In this document: positions 7,087 through 15,375 of the stretch, in pieces
How the letters are laid out: every line of letters begins with the position of its first letter
How positions within the stretch are numbered: position 1 is the stretch's first letter
Assembly: GCF_900129645.1 (NCBI RefSeq)
Contig: NZ_FSQZ01000001.1
Coordinates: 930,001 to 994,000 of the forward strand
Reading direction: 5' to 3'
DNA: 64,000 bases
Source of the DNA: Acetomicrobium flavidum
GTDB taxonomy: Bacteria > Synergistota > Synergistia > Synergistales > Acetomicrobiaceae
The notes under the pieces: generated by a model
Seen by the model: the letters and a program-made list of their open reading frames with translations, nothing else
Told to the model about the DNA's origin: nothing
Database searches by the model: none
Translations under genes and position numbers: made by a program

Positions 7087-8493
7087 TTACATGCCTACGA
7101 CGGAGGCCAGAGCATCCGCCAGTATGTCTATGTCCTCTTTGCCGTGAAGCTCCGTCACGCAAAAGAGGGCGCTTTGCCCCATTTCAGGGAAGTCCTTCGA
7201 CAGGTCTTTGCCGCCAAATATTTTGTGGTCAAGCAGGGCTTTATTTATCTCTGCAACCGTCTTTTTTGTCCCGTCGAAATTAACCGTAAATTCTTTAAAG
7301 TGATAGGAGTCAAAGAGTGGCGCCTTAACTCCCTTGACGGACGAAAGCTTTTTAGCGGCATAAGAAGCCCTCTGAAGTAATCCCTCGCCCAATTCCTTCA
7401 TTCCCTGCGGTCCCATCAAGGCCATGTAGACGCCTGCCACGATGCCGTGAAGCTGGGCCATCGTCCCCAAGAAGTCCTTGGCCTTATCGCGAGATGCATA
7501 AGACGTCCTCTCGTACAAGACCTCGCCAAATCCGTATTCTCCGTCTTCCACGGTCTCCGCTATTCCAAAAAGCAAAGAGGGATACTCCGCCACGAACTTA
7601 GGCTCGTCGGGAGTAGCGATAAATCCACCCAAGCCGCCGCCATAGCTCATGGGAATGCCCATAGGCTGCACATCGCCACAGGCAAAATTGGCACCGTAGT
7701 GGGCAGGTGGTTCAAGCACGCCTAAAGAAAGAGGATCCACGCCCACCGACAGCAACGCCCCCTTAGAATGAAGAAGGTCGGCTATCTCCTGTCCCCGGCT
7801 TTCTATGACGCCGAAGAAATTAGGATTTTCCATATACAAGACGCATACGTCGTCGGACAGCTTGCTTTTTAAATCGTCAATATCGAGCAAGCCGGTTTTC
7901 GGATCGTACTTGACCATCTCTATATCCGGAGTCGCAGACCATGCGTAGTTTTTGATGCATGACAAACGCTCGGGGCTGATCGATTCGGCCACCAATGCCT
8001 TGCCTCTTCCCGTCATGCGCGATGCCATCCTTACGGTGGTGGCACATGCCATGGCCCAATCGTAGGTAGGAGTGTTCACCATATCCATGTCGACCAGTTC
8101 GCCTATGCAGCTTGCGTATTCAAACTGGGCCTGAAATTTGCCATGATCTGCGAAGGCCTCTCCGACGTAGGCGGACAAAAATTCATCCCTTTCCATTATG
8201 GTCTTACAAACTGCCGGCACGTAGTGCTGCCAGCATCCGCCGCCCAGAAAGTTTAGGTATTCCTCGCAATTTTTGTTCTTGGAAAGCAGGTCAGTTACAT
8301 GTTTTTTAAGCTCGTATTCCGATGTGATTGCCTTGGGGATGTTTAGAGGCCTTTTAAGCCTTAAATGTTCTGGGATTTGACCAAAAATATCTTCCGCGCT
8401 TTCAATCCCTATTTCCTTCAGCAACTCCTCCTTAATTTCGGGAACGGAATTGGGGATATAAGGATGTGCCCTTCTCTTTTCCTTCTCTTCCAT
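7087..8493 (-). CDS. gcvPA: Glycine dehydrogenase (decarboxylating) subunit 1, P-protein alpha
   Basis: N-terminal half-equivalent of the glycine cleavage P-protein, forming the heterotetramer with GcvPB. Recognisable stretches are the N-terminal HPYIPNSVPEIKEELLKEIG, FLGGGCWQHYVPA, and the fold-type I core MENPNFFGVIES and GIPMSYGGGLGGFIA. At 468 residues it is close to the normal length of about 450. The ATG at 8493 has a GGGAGGGG ribosome site. It follows a radical SAM gene in the same operon. In anaerobes glycine cleavage supplies methylene-THF, NADH and CO2, and in reverse can fix one-carbon units; direction cannot be told from sequence. Confidence 0.95.
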   Translation of the reverse strand: MEEKEKRRAHPYIPNSVPEIKEELLKEIGIESAEDIFGQIPEHLRLKRPLNIPKAITSEYELKKHVTDLLSKNKNCEEYLNFLGGGCWQHYVPAVCKTIMERDEFLSAYVGEAFADHGKFQAQFEYASCIGELVDMDMVNTPTYDWAMACATTVRMASRMTGRGKALVAESISPERLSCIKNYAWSATPDIEMVKYDPKTGLLDIDDLKSKLSDDVCVLYMENPNFFGVIESRGQEIADLLHSKGALLSVGVDPLSLGVLEPPAHYGANFACGDVQPMGIPMSYGGGLGGFIATPDEPKFVAEYPSLLFGIAETVEDGEYGFGEVLYERTSYASRDKAKDFLGTMAQLHGIVAGVYMALMGPQGMKELGEGLLQRASYAAKKLSSVKGVKAPLFDSYHFKEFTVNFDGTKKTVAEINKALLDHKIFGGKDLSKDFPEMGQSALFCVTELHGKEDIDILADALASVVGM

Positions 8494-8550
8494 GCTGTTA
8501 CCCCTCCCAAATGATAAATTTTGAAGCGCTAAATAACCCGATACATTTCC

Positions 8551-10416
8551 TCAGGGCATCACCTCTTCCTTGGTAACAAGGCTCAACAACATCTTGCCTT
8601 CCTTCAATACTATGCCATATTTTATTAAATTGATAATAGATTGCTTAATCTTATTTTCATCTTCTACGAAACCTTTTTCACTTAAACTTAACGCGATAGC
8701 CTCAATGGTCACGGGCTTACTGCAAGCTTTGCAAACCGCCAATGTCAAGGGATCAAGCCTTATGTGCCATTCGCCCTCGCCGGACCTTTTGTCGATTATG
8801 AGCCCTTCCTCGTCGCGTGAAAAACAAAGCGAACTTTTGGGATGAATTTCCTTCCAGAAAAATATGTTTTCCCGAAGTTCATGGGCATACTCGGCGCAAT
8901 TTTGGGGGATCTGATATTCGAAGGTAAAAAAAGAGGCTAAATTGTTCGTAGCTTTTTCGCCAAAGGGATATGTGAAGGCGTAAGAGGAGTAGGGTCTTAT
9001 CCGCTTTATGCCATATCTTTCGGGATCCTCAAAACAGGGGCTAAAACGGTCAAGTCTGAAAGGGCCAGCATAGTTGGGCGGAGGCAAATGATAAAGCAGA
9101 GGCATGATCTTTGCCATGTTCTCGTAAGCCTCAATGGGTTCGCCCGGAAAACCCCACAGAAAGTTCCACACCGGCGTTATTTTTGCTTCACGACACCCCT
9201 TGAGGAAGGCTATGTTTTGAAGTGCGCTTACGCCTTTGCCGATTATGGACAAAACCTTTGAGCTTAAGGATTCAATGCCTGCTTCTACCCTTTTGAGCCC
9301 ACATTCTGCCAGCTTCTTGATGGAGATCATGTCAATATCGGGCCTAACCTGAAGGTAGACAATCTCAGGCTTTCTCTCAAACATGGCAAGCGCTTCCATA
9401 AGCGAGTCAAGCATTTCCGCGTCGCAGGATTCATCGCTTAGAGATAAGCAAAAACCGGGGTAATCGCTCACGAGGCTTCTGACTTCCGAGATTATACGAC
9501 CTCGACTTTTCTTTCTAAAGCGCAACGTCTCGCTAGATTGGCCGCAGAAGATGCACCTCTTCCTCTGGCCCCAGTAACAACCCCTGGACATCTCGAAAAA
9601 TATCCTGGCCCTAACTTGGCCCATAAACTTCCTTTGTTCGTAAAGCGATGCATAATCGCTGTAATCCGGCATGGGCACGCTATTTAGATCGCTTTCTAAG
9701 GATACCTTTCCTTCGATGTTTTTTTGAAGAGCCATCCCTAAAATTTCATCTATGTCGTCCAAGCTTTGATCGGACATGTAAGCATCGACGAGCGACTTAA
9801 AGGCGCTGTCGCCCTCGCCCAGACACACGGCATCCACAAAGGGATGGCACCTCAAAAGCTCCTCGCCCATGACATTTTTGCAGTTTGCTCCGCCAAAGAC
9901 TATTAACGTTTGACTAAACACATCCTTGATCCTCTTTGCTAAAGACAGAGCAGCTATCTGCTGATGAAACATGCTCGTAAAGGCCACCACCTTAGGGTTG
10001 GCCTCTGCTATGGCTTGTAAGCACTTTTCCAGAAAGGGCCCCACGGCACTTTGGATCTCGACAAGCCCATCGTAAAATGTTTCGTCGACCGATCTCTTTT
10101 CGAAGGGAGCTTCGTGCTCTTGGGCTTTTCCCTTCAGAATCCTTTCTACGTATTCCTCAAAGGGAGGGATGAGACTTCCATAGAGATCTTGAGCAAATAA
10201 CCTATCGCCAAGCAAATCTACAATATGCCACGTAGATATTTCATCATAAAGGTCTAAGCCTATAATCTCGGCGAAATCCACATTAAAATCGAAAGTCTTA
10301 ACTTTATATTTTCCCCTGATCGAGCTTGCAAGCAAACCAAGTGCAAAGGATGGTTGTCTGATGCTGGCAAAGGGCATGTTGACCAATGCCACGTCAAGAA
10401 AATCGCTCGATGTCAT
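8551..10416 (-). CDS. B12-binding-domain radical SAM protein, RiPP C-methyltransferase-like
   Basis: Predicted cobalamin-dependent radical SAM enzyme of 621 residues. The first 220 residues carry an N-terminal B12-binding-like Rossmann fold (VALVNMPFASIRQPSFALG; VFGGANCKNVMGEELL; CLGEGDSAF). The radical SAM cluster site is in RGCYWGQRKRCIFCG: spacing C-x7-C-x2-C, not the classic C-x3-C-x2-C. That spacing, with Trp after the first Cys, is typical of the 'RiPP maturation radical SAM C-methyltransferase' family. A winged-helix-like C-terminal segment follows. No precursor-like small ORF is obvious beside it. Its ATG overlaps the YwlG-like stop (ATGA). The real substrate is unknown; co-transcription with glycine decarboxylase is suggestive only. 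Confidence 0.82.
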   Translation of the reverse strand: MTSSDFLDVALVNMPFASIRQPSFALGLLASSIRGKYKVKTFDFNVDFAEIIGLDLYDEISTWHIVDLLGDRLFAQDLYGSLIPPFEEYVERILKGKAQEHEAPFEKRSVDETFYDGLVEIQSAVGPFLEKCLQAIAEANPKVVAFTSMFHQQIAALSLAKRIKDVFSQTLIVFGGANCKNVMGEELLRCHPFVDAVCLGEGDSAFKSLVDAYMSDQSLDDIDEILGMALQKNIEGKVSLESDLNSVPMPDYSDYASLYEQRKFMGQVRARIFFEMSRGCYWGQRKRCIFCGQSSETLRFRKKSRGRIISEVRSLVSDYPGFCLSLSDESCDAEMLDSLMEALAMFERKPEIVYLQVRPDIDMISIKKLAECGLKRVEAGIESLSSKVLSIIGKGVSALQNIAFLKGCREAKITPVWNFLWGFPGEPIEAYENMAKIMPLLYHLPPPNYAGPFRLDRFSPCFEDPERYGIKRIRPYSSYAFTYPFGEKATNNLASFFTFEYQIPQNCAEYAHELRENIFFWKEIHPKSSLCFSRDEEGLIIDKRSGEGEWHIRLDPLTLAVCKACSKPVTIEAIALSLSEKGFVEDENKIKQSIINLIKYGIVLKEGKMLLSLVTKEEVMP

Positions 10417-10970
10417 TTTACGAAGTATGGGGGATATTTTGCCCTTTCTCCCCCTATCAGCTTGGGTCGAGTACGTGCCATGACCAGATTTGCATCGCCA
10501 ATTCTCTTTATTCCTGACCTCACGGGAACGGCGACCCTCTTAAGGTGCATGCCTATCATGGTATCTCCTATATCAATGCCTGCATGCCCCTCTATCTTTT
10601 CTACCACTACGGGCTTGTCGAACTTCTCGTAAGCGACCACCGCAAGTGCACCGCCCGCTTTAAGGTGAGGAAGCACGGTCACGATCTCAAGCTGATATTT
10701 CGTCGCACACTCCTCCTCAACGACCAAAGCCCTGTTTAAGTGCTCGCAACACTGCACTGCAATGAATAAATCAAATTTCTTCGTCAATGGTTCGATGCCT
10801 TCCATTATGGCACGTGCCACTTCGAGGTTGGAGGCAGATCCTATCTTCTTTCCCAAGATCTCGCTCGTACTGCATCCCACCACCAAAATATCCTTCGGTT
10901 TCAGTTCGGCCAAGGCCAACAACTCCGACAAAGCCCTATGCAGGGACGATGTGAGGTCTGCAAACTCCAC
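10413..10970 (-). CDS. UPF0340 (YwlG) family protein
   Basis: About 185 residues, the family's usual length. Family-conserved stretches are all present: DILVVGCSTSEILGKKIGSA, AVQCCEHLNRALVVE, GIDIGDTMIGMHLKRVAVPV and ARTRPKLIGGERA. YwlG/UPF0340 proteins are cytosolic and of unproven function; in many Firmicutes the gene sits near glyA. Its position here in an operon with glycine decarboxylase continues that association with glycine/one-carbon genes (inference). GTG start at 10970 with AGGAGGT about 9 bases upstream. It overlaps the radical SAM gene by four bases, so the two are translationally coupled. Confidence 0.9.
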   Translation of the reverse strand: MEFADLTSSLHRALSELLALAELKPKDILVVGCSTSEILGKKIGSASNLEVARAIMEGIEPLTKKFDLFIAVQCCEHLNRALVVEEECATKYQLEIVTVLPHLKAGGALAVVAYEKFDKPVVVEKIEGHAGIDIGDTMIGMHLKRVAVPVRSGIKRIGDANLVMARTRPKLIGGERAKYPPYFVK

Positions 10971-10990
10971 TTGAAATACCTCCTTTTAGT

Positions 10991-12124
10991 CTAGATCGAG
11001 ACCTTCATGAGCCGCTGCTCGAGATACCCGGTCACAACCCTAACATAGCCACAAAGCGCTTGATCCAACTCTTCGTCGCCTGTGTCTACCAGCAACGGGT
11101 TATAGCCCAAGGCGCTAACCTTGTTGCGCGTGGCTATGACAATTATGTTCTCCAAGCCTACCTTCCTTATCACCCTAGGGCTTATCTGCTGGTTCCCCCT
11201 TCCAAAGATATAGCCTTGTCCGCCTATTATGGTGACCACTATAAATGCCTTCTGCACGCCCGAGAGAAGTTGAAGCAAGGTGCTTTCGTCAGCATCTAGG
11301 GCAATAAATTTTTTATTCTGGCACACATCCACCCCAAGCAAGGTGTATTTATCTCCTATCTTCTGCTTTATAGCCCTGGTGGTAGTGCCGGGCCCTATGA
11401 TGTACAGGGCTCCTTGATTTTTATCCATGTGGTCTAAAATATAATAAGATATGCCCTCCAAGTCGATCATGTCCGATGCGGCCTGTCCTGCCTTTTTGCT
11501 CTGCACAAAGGTCCTCTCGTGAGGAATGAGTAGGTAGCCGTAAAGGGCAGCGCTTACCCGCCCCTGGCGAAAGGCCTCCTCGTCTATATCCATGACTTCG
11601 GCTTCCCTTACGTCCTTGACCTTTCCCTGCAAATAAAGGAGAGCAAGCTCGCCAGCTCTCCTTGGATTTATTGCGAACACTCCCGAATGGATCTTAACTC
11701 CTGCAGGGATGCCAAGCACTACTTGCCGGCGGTCTTTTACAGCAGAATATATGTCCCTTGCTGTCCCATCTCCGCCGGCAAACAACAATATATCCACTCC
11801 ATAATCTGCTATCTCTTTTGCCGCCCTTCTCGTATCTTCCGAGGTAGTTTCTCCCGGGGTGATCTTGCCTATAACGGTAGGATTAAAACCTGCATCTTTT
11901 GCCTCGATCTCGCCCATTTCTCCAGGGTACGTGACTATCTCTATTTCGCTTTTTAAGGGGGCTAGCCGGAGGAGCGCTTCTACAGCCTTTTTGGGCGCCT
12001 CAGCTATCGCCCCCTTTTCCCTGCAGATCCTCAAGACCTCTTCGCCGTCGGTACCTTTTAACCCCAATCTGCCTCCCATGCCGGCAATGGGATTGACCAC
12101 AAGCCCCAGTCGATGACGAATCAT
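10991..12124 (-). CDS. ATP-NAD kinase-like protein (AcoX-like)
   Basis: 377-residue protein of the NAD-kinase/diacylglycerol-kinase superfamily. It opens with GLVVNPIAGMGGRLGLKGTDG and has the superfamily nucleotide motif FAGGDGTARDIYSAV at about residue 115. Residues 220-360 include a nucleotide-site-like segment IGPGTTTRAIKQKIG. It is larger than canonical NadK (about 290) and matches the AcoX-like subgroup described as ATP-NAD kinase-like, whose activity is not established. ATG with GGGGG upstream. It is the first gene of the operon down to gcvPB; a weak promoter is suggested at 12200-12225. Confidence 0.82.
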   Translation of the reverse strand: MIRHRLGLVVNPIAGMGGRLGLKGTDGEEVLRICREKGAIAEAPKKAVEALLRLAPLKSEIEIVTYPGEMGEIEAKDAGFNPTVIGKITPGETTSEDTRRAAKEIADYGVDILLFAGGDGTARDIYSAVKDRRQVVLGIPAGVKIHSGVFAINPRRAGELALLYLQGKVKDVREAEVMDIDEEAFRQGRVSAALYGYLLIPHERTFVQSKKAGQAASDMIDLEGISYYILDHMDKNQGALYIIGPGTTTRAIKQKIGDKYTLLGVDVCQNKKFIALDADESTLLQLLSGVQKAFIVVTIIGGQGYIFGRGNQQISPRVIRKVGLENIIVIATRNKVSALGYNPLLVDTGDEELDQALCGYVRVVTGYLEQRLMKVSI

Positions 12125-12199
12125 TAATAAACCCCCTAACGACGATACAGCAGAAATAAGTCATTCACACAGTAGAAAACCGACAGATGACCTTTGTTC

Positions 12200-12225
12200 A
12201 TTATACAACATTAACTATCTTTCAA
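12200..12225 (-). promoter_or_regulatory. Possible promoter of the NAD-kinase-like/gcvP operon
   Basis: The minus strand has a perfect TATAAT (12200-12205) about 76 bases before the first start codon. Upstream TTGAAA (12220-12225) is only 14 bp away, shorter than ideal; TGTTGA at 16 bp is an alternative -35. No glycine riboswitch-like structure was recognised in the 12125-12290 leader. Confidence 0.4.
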
Positions 12226-12290
12226 CATCACAAATATGGTTTAGCTTATTAAAATAGTTTTAAGTACAGGCTCGATGTACGGACAAAAAT

Positions 12291-12322
12291 GGTCCCCGCT
12301 TACAAATTTCATTGCGGGGACC
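12291..12322 (-). terminator. Rho-independent terminator closing the microcompartment operon
   Basis: Arms GGTCCCCGC (12291-12299) and GCGGGGACC (12314-12322) form a perfect 9-bp GC-rich stem with a 14-base loop. On the minus strand it is followed by ATTTTTG. It starts 29 bases after the gldA stop and separates the BMC operon from the next one. Confidence 0.85.
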
Positions 12323-12350
12323 GACTGGCTATGTCATTTAGGTATCTTAC

Positions 12351-13448
12351 TTACTCCTCCAAAAAAGCCCTCCCCAATGCATCGGCGCCAAGCATGGCAT
12401 TTACGACCATTTCCGGGGTCACTTTGAACGGCATGTTTGCCATGGTGGTGCCTTCCGCACAGGCAGCTTCAGCAGCCGGAAGCAGTTTCTCGTAACTTAC
12501 ATCCTTGAGCCCAAGCTGCTTTAGCGTCACCGGAAGGCCAATGGAGCATGCGAAATCCAGCACCTCATATATGGTGTCAGGATCTGCGTCCTGAAGCACC
12601 AACTGCGTCAACGTGCCAAAGGATACCTTCTCCCCATGGTAGAACTTATGAGTTTCTTCCAAGACCGTCAGGCCATCATGCACTGCATGAGCTGCGGCCA
12701 AACCGCTGCTTTCAAACCCCAAGCCGGAAAGCAGGGTATTGGCTTCGACGATCTTTTCCAATGCGGGAGTCACGGCGTGGGCTTCGCAGGCGATCTTGGC
12801 ATCCAAGCCGTATTCCAATAACAATTCGTAACAGAGTTTAGCCAAGGCCAGTGCTGCGGCAGTCCCCTCGCCTCCGGGCATGTTGGGGGCCTTCGTGAAG
12901 CTGCACGCTTCTGCCTCAAACCACGTAGCTAAGGCGTCTCCCATGCCGGATACGAGCAACCTGGTTGGAGCCTTAGCAATTATATTGGTATCCACCAACA
13001 CCAAATTGGGATTATGGGGAAGGACGAAATACCTTTCAAATACGCCTTCAGGTGTATAGATGACGGCCAGTGCACTGCAAGGAGCGTCCGTCGCCGCTAT
13101 GGTGGGTATTGAAGCCACCGGAACCTTCATGTACTCGGCAACGGCCTTGGCGGTGTCTAACGCCTTTCCTCCGCCGACGCCAACTATAACGTCAGCACCG
13201 CTTTGCTTGGCAATCGCCGTTAGCCTGTCGATTTCCTGGTCGCAGCATTCCCCGCCAAAGTTCTCTTCAAAATATTCTATGCCGTTTTCGGAAAAACTTT
13301 TCTTCATGGCATCCCTAACGGAATCCAGCCCTCGTTTTCCGCCAAGCACCAGTGCCTTTTTGCCAAGCAATGCTACGTGCTTTCCGACCTCGTTCATTGC
13401 CCCTGCCCCCTGGACATACCTGCCCGGGGCTATCATTATCCTGGTCAT
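12351..13448 (-). CDS. gldA: Glycerol dehydrogenase-type iron/zinc alcohol dehydrogenase (GldA-like), last gene of the BMC operon
   Basis: NAD-dependent group III alcohol dehydrogenase. It has GVGGGKALDTAKAVA (NAD site, GldA type), PTIAATDAPCSA, SGMGDALATWFEAEA and the metal-ligand helices SSGLAAAHAVHDGLT and FYHGEKVSFG with the expected Asp and two His ligands. Length 365 is typical of GldA. GldA interconverts glycerol/dihydroxyacetone and, promiscuously, 1,2-propanediol, acetol and lactaldehyde (known of the family). In Pdu loci this place is normally held by PduQ, a different Fe-ADH that recycles NADH by reducing propanal. Here GldA may replace it or feed diol to the dehydratase. No N-terminal encapsulation-type helix is visible. 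RBS GGAGG at 13455-13459. Confidence 0.88.
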   Translation of the reverse strand: MTRIMIAPGRYVQGAGAMNEVGKHVALLGKKALVLGGKRGLDSVRDAMKKSFSENGIEYFEENFGGECCDQEIDRLTAIAKQSGADVIVGVGGGKALDTAKAVAEYMKVPVASIPTIAATDAPCSALAVIYTPEGVFERYFVLPHNPNLVLVDTNIIAKAPTRLLVSGMGDALATWFEAEACSFTKAPNMPGGEGTAAALALAKLCYELLLEYGLDAKIACEAHAVTPALEKIVEANTLLSGLGFESSGLAAAHAVHDGLTVLEETHKFYHGEKVSFGTLTQLVLQDADPDTIYEVLDFACSIGLPVTLKQLGLKDVSYEKLLPAAEAACAEGTTMANMPFKVTPEMVVNAMLGADALGRAFLEE

Positions 13449-13477
13449 TCCAATTCCTCCTTATAAGTTTAAATAGG

Positions 13478-14026
13478 TTACAAAACTGCGCCCTTCAGGT
13501 CGGGATGGGGATTGGGGATAAAAGAGGTATCCACAAGCAAACCCTTGCTTGCGACCAGCTCTTTGGCGACCGTAAGGGCCGTCTTGACCTCAGAAATATC
13601 TCCTCCCATGGAGAAGAAGGACTTAGCCCCCATGCCCCTTCCCAACCTGATCTCTATCAAAACTACCTTAGCAGCCTTGGCAGCCGCATCTGCTGCCTCT
13701 ATGATGCAGGGAGCAGCCAACGCTTCTACCACGCCCAATGCTCCCATATCGCCCACCTCTGTAGTGCATGCCAGGGCAGGAAAGACGGAAGGGTGAACGT
13801 TTGGAAGCAGCATCTCGTCTGTCAACATCTCCTCCGCCACTTGCTTTCCTGCGTTTAAGGCGTTTTTGACGGCACCCACCTGTCCCCATACCACTATCAG
13901 GTATTTCCCGGGGCATATTGGCGAGGCATGAAACAGCTTCACGTTAGCTGCCTTAAGCATAGCGTCAACCGTCGCCACGCCCCTGGCTACGCTGATAAGC
14001 TCGAAAGTTCCTATAGCCCTTTCCAT
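13478..14026 (-). CDS. pduT: BMC-T shell protein PduT-like, predicted [4Fe-4S] pore
   Basis: Tandem BMC-domain protein of 182 residues forming a pseudo-hexameric trimer in the shell. Domain 1 begins AIGTFELISVARGVA, domain 2 ALGVVEALAAPCIIEAADAA. The Cys in SPICPGKYLIVVWG matches the PduT cysteine (SxxCPGKF in the family) that binds one [4Fe-4S] cluster at the three-fold axis, so electrons may cross the shell here. The ATG at 14026 is preferred because GGGGG lies 9 bases upstream; the ATG at 14035 is too close to it. The adjacent upstream gene is PduS, the flavin/Fe-S electron carrier thought to dock on PduT. Confidence 0.92.
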   Translation of the reverse strand: MERAIGTFELISVARGVATVDAMLKAANVKLFHASPICPGKYLIVVWGQVGAVKNALNAGKQVAEEMLTDEMLLPNVHPSVFPALACTTEVGDMGALGVVEALAAPCIIEAADAAAKAAKVVLIEIRLGRGMGAKSFFSMGGDISEVKTALTVAKELVASKGLLVDTSFIPNPHPDLKGAVL

Positions 14027-14039
14027 GGCAACCATCCCC

Positions 14040-15362
14040 CTACAGGCCTGAAGCCCTAATTGCAATATATTCCGAGGTTATCTCCTCGACCAAGCCGCTG
14101 ATGGAGGCATGGACGTTAGCTCCCAAGGCATTATCCGGCAGCTTGGCTATCAAATCTCCCTCCTGAACCTCATCATGCAACGACACGACGGGAATAGACG
14201 GGGCACCGGTATGTTGTTTAAGAGGTATCTTCACCCTTTCAGCCACAAACTCCCCGTTAAAGGGAGGATGTACGTCGTATGTGCCCAGACCCAGGCGCGA
14301 CATCAGCCTCTTGGTCGGGACCAACCTGAAGGGCCTTTCTGCTCTGGGATATATCGCCTTTTTCTCGAACTGTGGCTTTACCCCCTGTTGCCTCATTGCT
14401 CCCTTTATCACCTGATTTACCCGCCTTGGGGAAAGGTGCATGGGACATGCATAAAGGCCGCTGCACAAATTGCATTCTGAACAAAGCATGGCCGACTGGA
14501 CTATTTCAGGCAATCTCATGGATTCATAAGCCATGGCCTGCATAATCTTATGCGGGCGAAGGTCGTAGCCTATGAGATAGCGGGAACATACCATGGTGCA
14601 TTCGCTGCACTGACAGCATGCCACGCGAGCCTGCCTAAGCATTACGCTGACCGGCATGTTCTCGTACCTTGCAAAGGCAGAGTTTGATGGCAGTACCAAT
14701 ATGGCCTTTGTCATCTTGGTGACGGGGAAATTTGCATCTTTGTGATATTGCCCCATCATTGGACCACCGTCCACAAACACGGGCTCATCGACGGTCAGTC
14801 CCCCGGCAGCCTCGACCAACTTTGAGGCCTCCACTCCCAGGGGAACGCTCCATACGCCTGGAGAGAGGACCGCTCCTCCGACCTGGACGAAGCTATGAGT
14901 TACGGGTTTTCCCTCTAAAGCCCGACCTATATTGTAAAGCGTCTCTACGTTGTTTACGATGGCGCCCACATGGAGCGGCAAGCCGCCCTCAGGGACAATA
15001 CGGCCGACGCACTCGTGAAGGAGGATAACCTCATCTCCGGCCGGGTAGTAATCGCCTAAAACGCATACATCGCCTCCTGCAGCCTGCAAGGCGCTTATGC
15101 AGTCGCCATGTTTTTGTTTTACCCCAAAAACGACCTTACACCCCATGACAGACGATATGGCCTTAGATGCAGCTATCAGATAGGAGGCCCAATTTAACAT
15201 CAAGGTCTGATCTACGTAAAGGAGCGGCTCGCATTCAGCGCCGTTTATGACGTAGGTATCTATATCTGTAGCCTGAAGCTTCACATGGGTGGGGAATCCC
15301 GCTCCTCCAGCCCCCACAACACCTGCATGTCTTACAAGCTCTGTCAATTCATCCTTAGTCAT
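14040..15362 (-). CDS. pduS: PduS-like RnfC-type flavo/Fe-S cobalamin reductase of the microcompartment
   Basis: Electron-transfer protein of the BMC, related to RnfC and the NuoF fold. It would reduce cob(II)alamin for re-adenosylation by PduO or exchange electrons through PduT. N-terminal GVVGAGGAGFPTHVKLQ and INGAECEPLLYVDQ belong to the FMN/NADH-binding part. Two [4Fe-4S] motifs follow at about residues 255-310: CCQCSECTMVC and CSECNLCSGLYACP. A C-terminal barrel-sandwich/SLBB-like region ends it. Length 440 equals the usual 440-450. It starts 13 bases after the aldehyde dehydrogenase stop. Confidence 0.92.
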   Translation of the reverse strand: MTKDELTELVRHAGVVGAGGAGFPTHVKLQATDIDTYVINGAECEPLLYVDQTLMLNWASYLIAASKAISSVMGCKVVFGVKQKHGDCISALQAAGGDVCVLGDYYPAGDEVILLHECVGRIVPEGGLPLHVGAIVNNVETLYNIGRALEGKPVTHSFVQVGGAVLSPGVWSVPLGVEASKLVEAAGGLTVDEPVFVDGGPMMGQYHKDANFPVTKMTKAILVLPSNSAFARYENMPVSVMLRQARVACCQCSECTMVCSRYLIGYDLRPHKIMQAMAYESMRLPEIVQSAMLCSECNLCSGLYACPMHLSPRRVNQVIKGAMRQQGVKPQFEKKAIYPRAERPFRLVPTKRLMSRLGLGTYDVHPPFNGEFVAERVKIPLKQHTGAPSIPVVSLHDEVQEGDLIAKLPDNALGANVHASISGLVEEITSEYIAIRASGL

Positions 15363-15375
15363 AGGTTTCGCCTGC

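Noticed and set aside
12125-12290. Possible glycine riboswitch before the operon containing gcvPA/gcvPB
   Set aside because: No tandem aptamer-like sequence could be recognised, and the first genes are not gcv genes.
14732-15028. 98-residue Arg/Pro-rich frame opposite pduS
   Set aside because: Complement of a conserved gene, no ribosome site, composition typical of an antisense shadow.
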